Shown here: in pieces, positions 27,431 through 37,107 of the stretch
Position numbering within the stretch: the first letter of the stretch is position 1
How the letters are laid out: each line of letters opens with the position of its first letter
Origin: Fodinibius sp. Rm-B-1B1-1
Lineage (GTDB): Bacteria; Bacteroidota; Rhodothermia; Balneolales; Balneolaceae
Assembly: GCF_038594945.1 (NCBI RefSeq)
Contig: NZ_JBCFYD010000002.1
Coordinates: 1,178,001-1,242,000 of the forward strand
Length of the DNA: 64,000 nt
Direction of reading: 5' to 3'
Notes under the pieces: model-generated
Database searches by the model: none
What the model was told of the DNA's origin: nothing
Seen by the model: only the letters and a program-made list of their open reading frames with translations
Translations under genes and position numbers: made by a program

Positions 27431-28009
27431 ATGGGTAATAGTTCTGAAGTTACGCAGCTTTTGAAGCGACTTAGCAAGGGCGAAAATGGTATATTTGATA
27501 AGTTATATCCGCTTATCTATGACCAGTTGCACCGCATCGCTCACTCTCATATGTCGCGGCAAAGTCCCGATCACACGCTTTCGAAGACCGAGCTTGTGCA
27601 TGAAGCTTACCTCAAAATGATTGACCAAACACAAATAAGTTTTAATGACAAGACACATTTTCTGGCTATCGCTTCACGATGTATGAGACAAATCCTTATT
27701 GATCATGCCCGAAAAAAGTACGCTGATAAAAGAGGTGGAAAAGAAAAAGATGTTACTTTTATCGATGGGATTTTAAATGCACAAAAGCAGCAAGCCAAGG
27801 AATTAATAAATATTGATGCCGCTCTTGATGAGTTAGAAGAACTCAATGATCGCCTGGCACGCGTTATCGAAATGCGTTTTTTTGGGGAAATGACCATTGC
27901 ACAAACGGCCGAAGCCCTTGATATATCAGAAAGTACGGTAAAAAGAGATTGGATGAAGGCACGGGGATGGCTATATAACAAACTAAAAAGCAGGTTTGAA
28001 ATAGAGTAA
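27431..28009 (+). CDS. ECF-subfamily RNA polymerase sigma factor
   Basis: 192-residue sigma-70 family protein of the ECF type often labelled Acido_ECF/TIGR02999. Region 2 runs through ELVHEAYLKMIDQTQISFNDKTHFLAIASRCMRQILIDHARKKYADKRGG (about 54-103); region 4 is the C-terminal helix-turn-helix RVIEMRFFGEMTIAQTAEALDISESTVKRDWMKARGWLYNKL (about 143-184). No anti-sigma gene is adjacent; the next gene, 100 bp downstream on the same strand, is a membrane Ser/Thr kinase with TPR repeats. This sigma/kinase pairing recurs in the group, and the kinase may control the sigma factor (inference). Confidence 0.9.
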   Translation: MGNSSEVTQLLKRLSKGENGIFDKLYPLIYDQLHRIAHSHMSRQSPDHTLSKTELVHEAYLKMIDQTQISFNDKTHFLAIASRCMRQILIDHARKKYADKRGGKEKDVTFIDGILNAQKQQAKELINIDAALDELEELNDRLARVIEMRFFGEMTIAQTAEALDISESTVKRDWMKARGWLYNKLKSRFEIE

Positions 28010-28109
28010 GTGAGCTAATTTGCTGCTTAAATACGTATATCCAAAAAAGAAAGGGGAATTTCACTCCTCTTGCATAATCAGGACATCATAAATCAATCAT
28101 GCTATCATT

Positions 28110-30731
28110 ATGAGTGATCTACATTGGGAAAGGATAGAAACGATTATTGACGAAGTATTGGATCTTCCTCAAGATCAACGGCTTTCGTACATTGAACAGA
28201 CCTGTGGACACAACCAACATCTAAAAACGAAAGTCACCCAATTAATTGACTCTATTTTTGATTCCGAAGGTTGGCTCGAAGAACTCAAAGGTAACCACAA
28301 TAATTTTTATAGTGATCTTACCGATGATTTGGAATCACTCTCAGGTACTCCTGATTTTATAGGTGCACAACTCGGCTCTTATACTGTTAAAGAGCAAATT
28401 GGCGAAGGCGGTATGGGATTGGTCTTTCGGGCGGAACGTACAGAAGATTCGTTTGATCATCAGGTTGCTATTAAAATTATTCGCCAGAATCGGGCTACTG
28501 AAACAAATATTCAACGTTTTAAAAGAGAACAGCAAATTCTCGCGGGTCTCAATCATCCCGGCATTGCCCATCTCTACGATGGTGGCATTACATCTGATGG
28601 TTTTCCGTACATCATTATGGAATATGTTGACGGAATTCCCATTACTAAATATTGCCAGCAAAAAAGTTATTCAATAAAGCAACGTATCCATCTCTTTAAA
28701 CAAGTATTAGAAGCGGTACGCTATGCACACGAAAATCTGGTAATCCACCGAGATTTAAAACCAGATAATATATTAGTCAATGATAATGATGAGATAAAAA
28801 TCCTGGATTTTGGTATTTCTAAACTGTTAGAATCGGATGAAGATCTAAACCTTACCCAAACCGGATCGCGTATTCTAACGCCTAAATATGCTGCACCCGA
28901 GCAGATTATACAAACGAATATTACTACCGCAACGGATTTATATTCTCTGGGAATCATTTTTTATGAACTTTTGGCTGGCGTTCCACCTTTTGACTTCTCG
29001 AATTGTACCACCTATCAGACCGAGCAAATAATTCTTAAGCAGAACCCTACCAAGCCCAGCACCAAAGTTTCTGATCCTAAAATTAAGAAACAACTCAAAG
29101 GAGATTTGGATGCTATTACTTTAAAAGCCATCCGCAAAGAACCCGACTATCGTTACCGTATGGCTAATAAGTTTCTGGAAGAACTAAAGAATTACCAAAA
29201 AGGTATCCCAGTTACGGCACATGAAAACTCTTTTAACTATCGTAGCCAAAAATTTATTAAACGGCATAAACAAGGGATCACTGTCACCGTCGGAATTATC
29301 CTACTGCTTATTGGTCTTTCTGGATTTTATACCTGGCGTATAGCCCAGGAAAGAAATCAAGCACAGCTACAAGCCCAACGAGCAGAACGTCAGGCTGAAC
29401 GAGCTGAACAAGTTTCTAAATTTATGATTGATTTGTTTGATAGCAATTTGCCTGAACGTACACCTGGCAAAGACATTCCAGTAAGTGCAGTCATTGATGC
29501 GGGGATAGCGAATATAAATGAACAGCAACTAAACCCGGTTAATCGTGCAACAATACTTGGCGTGATTGCCCAAGTACAGGTAAAACTTTCTAAAATTGAA
29601 TCTGCCCGACAACTAAGCAGCGAAGCTTTTGATTTAATAACACATTCTGTAGAACAACATAATATCAACACGGTAGATGTTCCAACTATATATGGCCAAA
29701 TTGCTTATGAAGCTGGTGATTTTGAAGAAGCGGTACGGGCATTTCAAACAGGCGATTCTTTGTTTAAAGCTAATAATCTTACCAATACATATGAATACCG
29801 CACTTTAAAGTACAATCTAGTCAACCTTTACACAGAACAAAAAAATTACCAAGAGGCATTAAAGATTCTTGATAAATTAGATCCAAGCACTTTTGGTGAT
29901 GATAGAGAAGCAATCATTGAAAAAAGCGATTACTATAATTATAAAGCCATTTCTCTTAAAAACCTGGGACAATTAAGAGAAGCATTACCGATATACAAAA
30001 AAGCTCTCGAATATAGATTAGAGGTATATGGGGCAAATAATCCTGAGGTTGGTACCATATATCACAATATTAGCAACGTATATATCTCTTTAGAACAGTA
30101 TGAAAAAGCTTTGGAATATAGCATACGAGCATATAAAATTAGAAATAGTGCTCTGGGACCAAATCATAATTTAACTGCATCAACGCTCTGGGGGCTTTCT
30201 CTCATCAATCGCAAACTGGGTAATTTTGAAGAAGCTCTTAAATATACAAAAGAGGCGGGGACGATATTGAAAGAGACTCTTGGAGCAGATCATTGGAGAT
30301 ATGCCTATACCATTCGGGGACAAGCTGAAGTTTTGATAAAAATGAATCAGTTTCTAAGAGCAAAACAAAAAGCTGATAAAGCCATTAAAATCATTAATGC
30401 CAATTACCCATCAAATGTCACTTTTAAAGCTCATTTTAATGCAACTTATACAAATATATACATAGGGTTAGAAGACCTTGATAAAGCCGCAAAGTACTTT
30501 ACTATATCGATTAGTTTCCTTAGAAAAGGGATGGGAGATAAACATCCACTCTTAGCAGAAATGTTGATTAGTTATGCAAAGATGGAAATAGGCAGAGAAA
30601 ACTATAAAAAAGCCCATCCTCTTTTAAAAGAAGCCCTTGAAATAGAAAACTATAATGGAAAAAGTGATAAAGAGCTACAAGCAACTAAAAAACTTATTAA
30701 TAAGTGCGTAAATAAGTTAAAATCTGCTTGA
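28110..30731 (+). CDS. Membrane Ser/Thr protein kinase with TPR-repeat C-terminus
   Basis: 873 residues. A Hanks-type kinase domain (about 91-365) has the glycine loop IGEGGMGLVFRA (97-108), ATP-binding Lys122 (VAIKII), catalytic loop HRDLKPDNIL (213-222), DFG (233-235) and APE (262-264), all intact. One membrane helix follows (about 390-408, ITVTVGIILLLIGLSGFYTW), then a coiled stretch rich in Ala, Gln, Arg and Glu, and at least six TPR units from about residue 470 to the end (YEAGDFEEAVRAFQTGDSLF, LGQLREALPIYKKALEYRLEVYG, LEQYEKALEYSIRAYKIRNSALG). The TPR part would be outside the cytoplasm and probably senses or binds a partner. Co-oriented with the ECF sigma gene. Confidence 0.9.
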   Translation: MSDLHWERIETIIDEVLDLPQDQRLSYIEQTCGHNQHLKTKVTQLIDSIFDSEGWLEELKGNHNNFYSDLTDDLESLSGTPDFIGAQLGSYTVKEQIGEGGMGLVFRAERTEDSFDHQVAIKIIRQNRATETNIQRFKREQQILAGLNHPGIAHLYDGGITSDGFPYIIMEYVDGIPITKYCQQKSYSIKQRIHLFKQVLEAVRYAHENLVIHRDLKPDNILVNDNDEIKILDFGISKLLESDEDLNLTQTGSRILTPKYAAPEQIIQTNITTATDLYSLGIIFYELLAGVPPFDFSNCTTYQTEQIILKQNPTKPSTKVSDPKIKKQLKGDLDAITLKAIRKEPDYRYRMANKFLEELKNYQKGIPVTAHENSFNYRSQKFIKRHKQGITVTVGIILLLIGLSGFYTWRIAQERNQAQLQAQRAERQAERAEQVSKFMIDLFDSNLPERTPGKDIPVSAVIDAGIANINEQQLNPVNRATILGVIAQVQVKLSKIESARQLSSEAFDLITHSVEQHNINTVDVPTIYGQIAYEAGDFEEAVRAFQTGDSLFKANNLTNTYEYRTLKYNLVNLYTEQKNYQEALKILDKLDPSTFGDDREAIIEKSDYYNYKAISLKNLGQLREALPIYKKALEYRLEVYGANNPEVGTIYHNISNVYISLEQYEKALEYSIRAYKIRNSALGPNHNLTASTLWGLSLINRKLGNFEEALKYTKEAGTILKETLGADHWRYAYTIRGQAEVLIKMNQFLRAKQKADKAIKIINANYPSNVTFKAHFNATYTNIYIGLEDLDKAAKYFTISISFLRKGMGDKHPLLAEMLISYAKMEIGRENYKKAHPLLKEALEIENYNGKSDKELQATKKLINKCVNKLKSA

Positions 30732-31132
30732 ACATTCTCTTCAACCCGAGTTCTACCTCTACTATTCCTCTTATACTTTCAAATCCCACTTTTACCCAAA
30801 AAAGCATAAATCCCATTAATCCATAGTAGTAACTTTGAAATTCTCCTATTTTTTTGTTCCGCGTATGTCCTTTCCTAATAACTGGATAAACTTTATTTAG
30901 TTTTGAAACTCACATTATTCTGTAATTAATTTAACAAAATAGAGAATCAATTATTTTAATTTAAGGATGTAAGCGCTTTCGACCTCTAAAGAATTCATAT
31001 TCCTTATTTGTGACATATATTCATCATAATTATTCTTATACTTAGCACCTGTTAATGAGGGCTACTTACCCCTCAATTTTTTACATCTCGCTGTAACATC
31101 AAACTGCTAAAGGAATAAAAAATCACTTATCA
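30732..31132. other. Intergenic region upstream of pckA
   Basis: 401 bp with no credible coding frame, strongly AT-rich. It holds the cre-like site at 30968-30981 and presumably the pckA promoter and leader. No clear terminator for the kinase gene was seen. Confidence 0.45.
30968..30981. promoter_or_regulatory. LacI/cre-like operator upstream of pckA
   Basis: TGTAAGCGCTTTCG matches the TGWAANCGNTNWCA consensus at all but the last defined position and contains the palindromic core AAGCGCTT. It is very similar to the palindrome at 660-679 in front of the LacI-family gene. It lies 152 bp upstream of the pckA start. Confidence 0.55.
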
Positions 31133-32734
31133 ATGAGTAAGCATTCACACCCCCGCAGCAAAGTTGGACTCGACTATTTAGGGTTAGAAGAAAACGAAAA
31201 AGTAATTTGGAACCTCACTCCTCCAGAACTTTACGAAGAAGCTATTGAAAATGGAGAGGCGATTTTAACAAAGGATTATGCGTTACGAGTTTTAACTGGA
31301 AAATATACCGGACGTTCTCCCCAAGATAAATTTATCGTTGATCAACCTTCGATTCATGATGATATCGATTGGGGTGATATAAATCAGCCTACTGATGAGG
31401 AAGTTTTTAAAAATTTGTTTGAAAAAGTAACCGGTTACATGCAGGATAAGAAGCTGTATGTAAAGGATTGTTATGCCGGTGCCGATGAAAAATATCAACT
31501 GAATGTACGGGTAGTAAGTGAAGCTGCTTATCATGGGCTTTTTGCACATAATATGTTTATTCGTCCAAACAAAGAGCAACTTAAAAATCACAATCCGGAC
31601 TTTACCGTCGTGGCGGCTCCAAACTTCAAAGCCGATCCCGAAGTAGACGGCACGCGTAGTGAAGCATTTGTACTCGTCAACTTTGAAAAAGAAATTATCC
31701 TGATCGGTGGAACACTCTATTCCGGGGAAGTTAAAAAGGGTATTTTCTCAGTAATGAATTATCTGCTTCCCAAGCAAGATGTGATGGCTATGCATTGCTC
31801 CGCGAATATGAGCAAAGACGGAGATACCGCCGTATTCTTTGGGTTATCAGGAACCGGAAAAACAACGCTTTCTTCTGATCAAAGCAGAGTGCTAATCGGC
31901 GATGACGAACACGGATGGAGCGAAGATGGGGTGTTCAATATTGAGGGTGGTTGCTATGCTAAAACCATCAACCTTTCAAAAGAAGGCGAACCCCTCATCT
32001 ATGCTACGACAAAAATGCCGGGAACTATTCTGGAAAATGTTGTTCTTCATGAAGATGACCGGTCTCCCGACTTTGACGATACCAGCTATACACAAAATAC
32101 GCGCTGTTCCTATCCCATCCACTACATTCCCAATGCGGCAGATGACAGCATGGGCAACCATCCCAGTAATGTTATTTTTCTAACTTGTGATGCTTTTGGA
32201 GTGTTGCCACCAATTTCCAAGTTAACTCCCGAGCAAGCGATGTATCACTTTATAAGTGGTTATACCGCAAAAGTTGCGGGTACCGAACGCGGTGTAACTG
32301 AACCACAAGCTACATTTTCGGCTTGCTTTGGCGCTCCATTTATGCCATTGCATCCAACCGTGTATGCCGAGCTGTTGGCCGATAAAATCAGAAAGCACAA
32401 CTCAACAGTATGGTTAATAAATACTGGCTGGACCGGCGGACCGTACGGCGAAGGTCATCGCATGGATCTTCCCCACACGCGCCAAATGTTAAGCGAGGCA
32501 TTAGATGGAAATCTCGATGATGCAACTTTTGATATTGACCCGGTATTCGGATTAGCTATTCCAGAAGAGATTAATGGGGTACCCTCTGAAATACTGATTC
32601 CTCGCAATACTTGGGCCGATAAAGAAGCCTATGATGAGAAAGCGAAAAAACTTGCGGCAATGTTTGCCAAAAATTTCAAGCAGTTTGAGGATGAAGCAAG
32701 CAAAGAACTTATCAAAGCCGGACCGAAAGTATAA
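31133..32734 (+). CDS. pckA: Phosphoenolpyruvate carboxykinase (ATP)
   Basis: Converts oxaloacetate and ATP to phosphoenolpyruvate and CO2, the entry step of gluconeogenesis. 533 residues, standard for the ATP-dependent form. The P-loop GLSGTGKTTLS (237-247) is the kinase-1a motif; LIGDDEHGWSEDGVFNIEGGCYAKTI (254-279) supplies the metal-binding aspartate (kinase-2). RSPQDKF (61-67) and NTGWTGGPYGEGHRM are typical substrate and nucleotide segments. A LacI/cre-like operator lies upstream, which fits carbon-source control. The gene converges with prfA on a long perfect palindrome. Confidence 0.96.
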   Translation: MSKHSHPRSKVGLDYLGLEENEKVIWNLTPPELYEEAIENGEAILTKDYALRVLTGKYTGRSPQDKFIVDQPSIHDDIDWGDINQPTDEEVFKNLFEKVTGYMQDKKLYVKDCYAGADEKYQLNVRVVSEAAYHGLFAHNMFIRPNKEQLKNHNPDFTVVAAPNFKADPEVDGTRSEAFVLVNFEKEIILIGGTLYSGEVKKGIFSVMNYLLPKQDVMAMHCSANMSKDGDTAVFFGLSGTGKTTLSSDQSRVLIGDDEHGWSEDGVFNIEGGCYAKTINLSKEGEPLIYATTKMPGTILENVVLHEDDRSPDFDDTSYTQNTRCSYPIHYIPNAADDSMGNHPSNVIFLTCDAFGVLPPISKLTPEQAMYHFISGYTAKVAGTERGVTEPQATFSACFGAPFMPLHPTVYAELLADKIRKHNSTVWLINTGWTGGPYGEGHRMDLPHTRQMLSEALDGNLDDATFDIDPVFGLAIPEEINGVPSEILIPRNTWADKEAYDEKAKKLAAMFAKNFKQFEDEASKELIKAGPKV

Positions 32735-32735
32735 T

Positions 32736-32800
32736 TAGTTATTGATCAAGCGTTATTAGCTATTGGGGAAATTTCCCCAATAGCTAATAACCAATAACTA
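32736..32800. terminator. Perfect 40-bp palindrome between convergent pckA and prfA
   Basis: Bases 32752-32771 and 32772-32791 are exact reverse complements with no loop. A further 9-bp pair (TAGTTATTG at 32736-32744, CAATAACTA at 32792-32800) extends the stem across a 7-base one-sided bulge. There is no T-tract, since the centre is AAATTT, so it is not a textbook intrinsic terminator. Position between two convergent genes suggests a bidirectional terminator or mRNA 3'-end stabiliser. It reaches into the prfA stop region. Confidence 0.7.
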
Positions 32801-33880
32801 CCCTTCCTCCATTACAGCATTCAGCTTATCAAGATTATCCTGTACGCGCAACGCCTCTATAACCTCTTCAATCTCACCCTTCATAATATCTTCCAGATTA
32901 TATAGCGTTAAATTAATGCGATGATCCGTCAGCCGACTTTGTGGAAAGTTATAGGTGCGAATTTTCGCACTTCGATCACCCGTGGAAATTTGACTATTCC
33001 GTTCCGCCTCACGCTCTTTGCGAAGTTTTTCTTCTTCCTTCTCATATAGCTTTGAACGCAACATCTTCATCGCCTTCGATTTATTTTTATGCTGCGAACG
33101 TTCCTGCTGACATTCTACGACCACACCACTGGGCTCATGAGTTAAGCGCACAGCAGAATCTGTCTTATTTACGTGCTGTCCTCCTGCCCCACTGGCACGA
33201 AACGTATCCACACGGATATCAGCTGTATTTACTTCGATATCAACTTCTTCGGCCTCTGGCAATACCGCAACAGTTGCCGCCGAAGTATGAACGCGTCCCT
33301 GTGTTTCCGTCTCCGGCACTCGTTGTACACGATGTACACCGCTTTCATACTTCATTACGCCATACACCTCTTCGCCTTCTAACTCAAAATTAAGTTCTTT
33401 ATATCCCCCCTTCGTAGATTCGCTGAAGCTCAAAATACTTAGCTTCCACCCCTTTTTATCAGCATATCGGCGGTACATATCAAAAAGATCTCCCACAAAA
33501 ATAGCCGCTTCATCACCCCCAGTTCCCGCACGCAGCTCCACAATCACATTCTTCGAATCATCTGGATCTTTAGGAATAAGCTTAAATTTAATGTCTTCCT
33601 CTAACTCCTCAAGCCTTGGCTTTAGCTCTTCCAATTCAAGCTTAGCCATTTCCGTAATCTCAGCATCATCTCCTTCTTCAATCAGCTCTTCATTTCCAGC
33701 AATCTGGCTCTTCGTATCTTTCCATGCCTCGTAAAGCTCTACCAACTCCTTTAACTCGCTATGCTCTTTGGTAAGCTCAGTATATCGAGCTGGATCATCA
33801 TACACCGAGGGATCACTCATTGCCGCCGTCACCTCTTCAAATCGTTCTCGAACCTGTTCTAACTTTGCTTCAATATCCAT
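32798..33880 (-). CDS. prfA: Peptide chain release factor 1
   Basis: Recognises UAA and UAG in the ribosomal A site and triggers peptide release. 360 residues. The codon-reading PXT motif appears as PET (189-191) in HRVQRVPETETQGRVHTS, and the peptidyl-transferase motif GGQ at 233-235 in SGAGGQHVNKTDSAVRLTH. The RF1-type sequence AGTGGDEAAIF (118-128) is present. No frameshift site, which would be typical of prfB, is seen. The gene converges with pckA. Confidence 0.96.
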   Translation of the reverse strand: MDIEAKLEQVRERFEEVTAAMSDPSVYDDPARYTELTKEHSELKELVELYEAWKDTKSQIAGNEELIEEGDDAEITEMAKLELEELKPRLEELEEDIKFKLIPKDPDDSKNVIVELRAGTGGDEAAIFVGDLFDMYRRYADKKGWKLSILSFSESTKGGYKELNFELEGEEVYGVMKYESGVHRVQRVPETETQGRVHTSAATVAVLPEAEEVDIEVNTADIRVDTFRASGAGGQHVNKTDSAVRLTHEPSGVVVECQQERSQHKNKSKAMKMLRSKLYEKEEEKLRKEREAERNSQISTGDRSAKIRTYNFPQSRLTDHRINLTLYNLEDIMKGEIEEVIEALRVQDNLDKLNAVMEEG

Positions 33881-34055
33881 GTACTTCTACTTTTTAGTAG
33901 ACTATTTTCTATTTTATGGCTCATAAAATACGATACTTTAAGCAAAATTAAGAATAGATATATGGTTCAAATCATTCGATCTATTTCCTTAATTCCCAGC
34001 TGAATTATTATTAAGTTCAGCTTCCAAATTTTAGAATTTTAAAGTTCACAGATTG

Positions 34056-35216
34056 ATGCAGAAAAATCCTTTATCAGCAACGTTTAAACTCGGTTTCTTA
34101 GGGGCCGGACAGTTAGCTCGCATGTCGGGTTTGCAGGCATTTCGCTATGGTATCCAAATAGGCGTTTTTTCTGATCGGGATGAAAACGAGCCCGTCCAAT
34201 TTATGACGCCACACGCAACAACCGGTTCATATGACTCGGTTGATGACCTAACTAATTTTGCCAGAAATTGCGATGTTCTTACGTTGGAGAATGAATTTAT
34301 TGATTCTGCAATTCTCCGGGCGGCACAAGAACAAAGTGGTACGAATATTTTTCCCTCTCCCGATACGTTTTCGCTCATCGAAAACAAGCTAATTGAAAAG
34401 CAAACCTTTGAGGATGCTGGACTTGCGGTTACCCCTTACAAACTTATTGAAGAGGAATCAGATCTAACAACATTTGGGGAAAAGCACGGCTGGCCCTACG
34501 TTTTGAAATCATCCAAAGGAGGCTACGACGGCTATGGCAACGAAACCGTCAGCGATATTGACGAAGCAATCGTGGCCTATGAAAATCTTGGCGGGCACAG
34601 CGGTCGCGATATTGTTGCTGAAGCTTTTGTTGATTTCACCCATGAGTTAGCCGTTCAAGTTGCCCGAAATGAGACGGGACATGTTGTTTATCCTTGCTGC
34701 GAAACCGTACAAGAGAACCATATTTGCGTAGGAGTCAAATCTCCGGCACCGGTTTCTAAATCCATCCAGGAAAAAGCCCAGCAGATGGCTGTAACAGCAA
34801 CTGAGGCTATCAATGGCAAGGGGATTTTTGCCTACGAATTTTTCCTGACTCCTGATGGAGAGCTTCTTCTTAACGAATCTGCACCACGTCCCCATAATTC
34901 AGGACATTATACCATTGAAGGATGTATCACTTCCCAATTCGAAAATCACGTCCGTGCCGTAATGGGCCTTCCCCTGGGATCACCCAAACTTCGTGCCCCG
35001 GCCGTGGCGATGATTAATCTGCTTGGTACCGATGAGCGTGATGCCCAAATTGATAATGCGCTCGAAGGGCTTAGAAATACTGATGGTCACCTCCATGTTT
35101 ATGGGAAACTTGACAGCCGTCCTGGTAGAAAAATGGCCCACTATACCCTGTTAGGTGACGAAATGGAATCCACTTACAAAAAAGCCCAACAGTTAACCGA
35201 CGCTATTAGAATTTAA
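34056..35216 (+). CDS. purK: N5-carboxyaminoimidazole ribonucleotide synthase
   Basis: ATP-grasp enzyme that carboxylates AIR to N5-CAIR in purine synthesis; PurE then rearranges the product. 386 residues from the ATG at 34056 (a TTG directly before it is unlikely). The N-terminal LGFLGAGQLARMSGLQAFRYGI and DVLTLENEFID are typical; the ATP-grasp core contains YVLKSSKGGYDGYGNETV, and the metal site FAYEFFLTPDGELLLNESAPRPHNSGHYTIEGCITSQFENHVRAV is intact. It is 82 bp upstream of purE on the same strand. Confidence 0.95.
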   Translation: MQKNPLSATFKLGFLGAGQLARMSGLQAFRYGIQIGVFSDRDENEPVQFMTPHATTGSYDSVDDLTNFARNCDVLTLENEFIDSAILRAAQEQSGTNIFPSPDTFSLIENKLIEKQTFEDAGLAVTPYKLIEEESDLTTFGEKHGWPYVLKSSKGGYDGYGNETVSDIDEAIVAYENLGGHSGRDIVAEAFVDFTHELAVQVARNETGHVVYPCCETVQENHICVGVKSPAPVSKSIQEKAQQMAVTATEAINGKGIFAYEFFLTPDGELLLNESAPRPHNSGHYTIEGCITSQFENHVRAVMGLPLGSPKLRAPAVAMINLLGTDERDAQIDNALEGLRNTDGHLHVYGKLDSRPGRKMAHYTLLGDEMESTYKKAQQLTDAIRI

Positions 35217-35298
35217 ACCAACCATTATAATTCTGATTTCTGAGTTGTGAATTCTATATTTGATGTAATTAAAAACTGAACTAAACTGATCAAACTAT

Positions 35299-35790
35299 AT
35301 GAGTTCCGAGAAGCCTAAAGTTGGCGTCATTATGGGGAGTGACAGTGACTGGCCTACTATGAAAGCCGCCTGCGATATATTAGATGAGTTCGATATCTCC
35401 TACGAAAAAAAGGTCGTTTCGGCCCACCGTACACCTGATGATATGGCTGAATATGGAAAAACAGCTCGTGACAAAGGGATCAAAGTTATTATTGCGGGAG
35501 CAGGTGGAGCTGCTCACCTGCCGGGCATGACTGCGGCCCATACAACGCTTCCGGTTATTGGCGTGCCGGTTAAAACAAGCACTTTAAGCGGACTTGACAG
35601 CCTCTATTCTATTGTACAAATGCCGCCGGGTGTGCCCGTTGCTACTGTCGCGATTGGGAAAGCAGGGAATGCTGCCCTGTTAGCTATTCGAATGCTGAGT
35701 ACTGGAGATAACGATCTAGCAGAAAAGTTATCCAAATACCACAAACAGATGGCGGAGGATTCCCGGGCTAAAACCAAGAACTTGACATAA
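35299..35790 (+). CDS. purE: N5-carboxyaminoimidazole ribonucleotide mutase
   Basis: Class I PurE, 163 residues, which converts N5-CAIR to CAIR. Signature segments: [24 protein letters not shown] (8-31), the AHRTPDDM loop holding the catalytic histidine (42-49), [27 protein letters not shown] (65-91) and [19 protein letters not shown] (about 107-125). Presence of purK directly upstream fits class I mutase activity rather than the class II carboxylase. A hairpin terminator follows. Confidence 0.96.
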   Translation: MSSEKPKVGVIMGSDSDWPTMKAACDILDEFDISYEKKVVSAHRTPDDMAEYGKTARDKGIKVIIAGAGGAAHLPGMTAAHTTLPVIGVPVKTSTLSGLDSLYSIVQMPPGVPVATVAIGKAGNAALLAIRMLSTGDNDLAEKLSKYHKQMAEDSRAKTKNLT

Positions 35791-35830
35791 ATTTATATTT
35801 ATCTCTCCAATTTTACATTAGCAATCATCT

Positions 35831-35867
35831 TAAAACCCCCCCCTTTAGTTAAGGAGGGAGTTTTTTT
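35831..35867 (+). terminator. Probable terminator of purKE
   Basis: An imperfect hairpin (C-rich arm ending CCCTTT, then AAGGAGGGAG) followed by seven T residues, 40 bases after the purE stop. Two mismatches in the stem lower confidence. Confidence 0.6.
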
Positions 35868-36046
35868 ATTGTCCTGCTTTTAGTTAGCTACAGAATCATT
35901 TCCTTGGCAAATAGACGGTGAAGTGGGTTTATGCTAAAATTCTTTATTAGAGGTTGAATTACAAAATCTTCTTTGTACAGAAACAAATCTATCCCAATAT
36001 TACTATTAAGAGAAGAGAGTAATTTCGACCCTTATCAAATTATCCC

Positions 36047-37102
36047 TTGTCATTGGAAACTATACTATTTGGATTGGGCATATTTTTAATCTCCGCCACT
36101 CTTTTACCCTTTATACCTAAGGATAATTGGTGGATCAGGGGATTTGATTTTCCTCGGCTGCAGATTGTCATTCTTTCACTCATGGTTATGGCAGGGTACC
36201 TGTTTTACAGCCCTGATATAAACCATACCGATCAATTGCTTCTATCAATCTTGGCTGCTTGTACCCTCTACCAAGGATACATGATCTATCCTTATACCAT
36301 CATAGCATCACCACAAGTAGAGCATAGAAACCAATATAACGACCATTCTACAGTAAGCCTGATGTGCTCAAATGTGCAGATGACCAACCGCAATACGAAT
36401 AAACTAAAAAAACTGATCAAGACCCATGATCCTGACATACTACTGGTTATTGAAACAGATGAATGTTGGTTAAATGAACTTCAGGAAGTTGAGAGTAGCT
36501 ATCCCCATCATATAAAACAGCCGCAAGATAATCAGTACGGGATGGCTTTATATTCTAAGTTTGAACTTCATGACAGCGAAATTAATTTTTGGATTGAAGA
36601 TGACATTCCATCTATAAAAACACGTATAACACTATTCGGTCAAAACGAAGTTATTCTTTATGGGCTTCACCCACGTCCCCCTTTTATTACGGGAAACAAT
36701 ACCTCTACCGAACGCGATGCCGAACTCTTAATCGTTGGCAAAAAAATAAAAGATATAGATACACCAGTAATTGTAATGGGGGACATGAATGATGTGGCAT
36801 GGTCAAAAACCAACAACCTCTTTCAAAAGATCAGTGGTCTGCTGGATCCCAGAATTGGGCGCGGATTTTATAATACCTTTCATGCCCAATATCCATTTGT
36901 TCGGTTTTCGCTTGACCATTTCTTTCACTCCAATCATTTTAGACTTGTAACCTTTCAACGGCTTGAATATATAGGTTCAGATCATTTTCCTGTTTATATT
37001 AAATTAAGCTACGAGCAAGATGCTGACATCAAACAAGAAGAACCTGAATCTACTGACGCTGAAGAAACACAAGCTAAAGATAAAATCAAGGAAGGGACTT
37101 AG
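36047..37102 (+). CDS. Membrane endonuclease/exonuclease/phosphatase-family protein
   Basis: 351 residues. The N-terminus has about three membrane segments (ETILFGLGIFLISATLLPFI; FPRLQIVILSLMVMAGYLFY; QLLLSILAACTLYQGYMIYP) followed by an EEP (DNase I-like) domain from about residue 100. Family landmarks: LMCSNVQMTNRNTNKLKKLIKTHDPDILLVIETD, PVIVMGDMNDVAWSKT and RFSLDHFFHSNHF...YIGSDHFPVYIKL. The layout matches EEP proteins of unknown substrate in many Bacteroidota. The start is uncertain: TTG at 36047 or 36053, as no ATG precedes the first helix. Its tail is acidic and glutamate-rich. The next two genes follow within 5 bases each. Confidence 0.78.
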   Translation: MSLETILFGLGIFLISATLLPFIPKDNWWIRGFDFPRLQIVILSLMVMAGYLFYSPDINHTDQLLLSILAACTLYQGYMIYPYTIIASPQVEHRNQYNDHSTVSLMCSNVQMTNRNTNKLKKLIKTHDPDILLVIETDECWLNELQEVESSYPHHIKQPQDNQYGMALYSKFELHDSEINFWIEDDIPSIKTRITLFGQNEVILYGLHPRPPFITGNNTSTERDAELLIVGKKIKDIDTPVIVMGDMNDVAWSKTNNLFQKISGLLDPRIGRGFYNTFHAQYPFVRFSLDHFFHSNHFRLVTFQRLEYIGSDHFPVYIKLSYEQDADIKQEEPESTDAEETQAKDKIKEGT

Positions 37103-37107
37103 CTGAA

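Noticed and set aside
32941-33393. 150-codon antisense frame within prfA
   Set aside because: The prfA frame contains the PXT and GGQ motifs; the antisense product is low-complexity and unlike any family.
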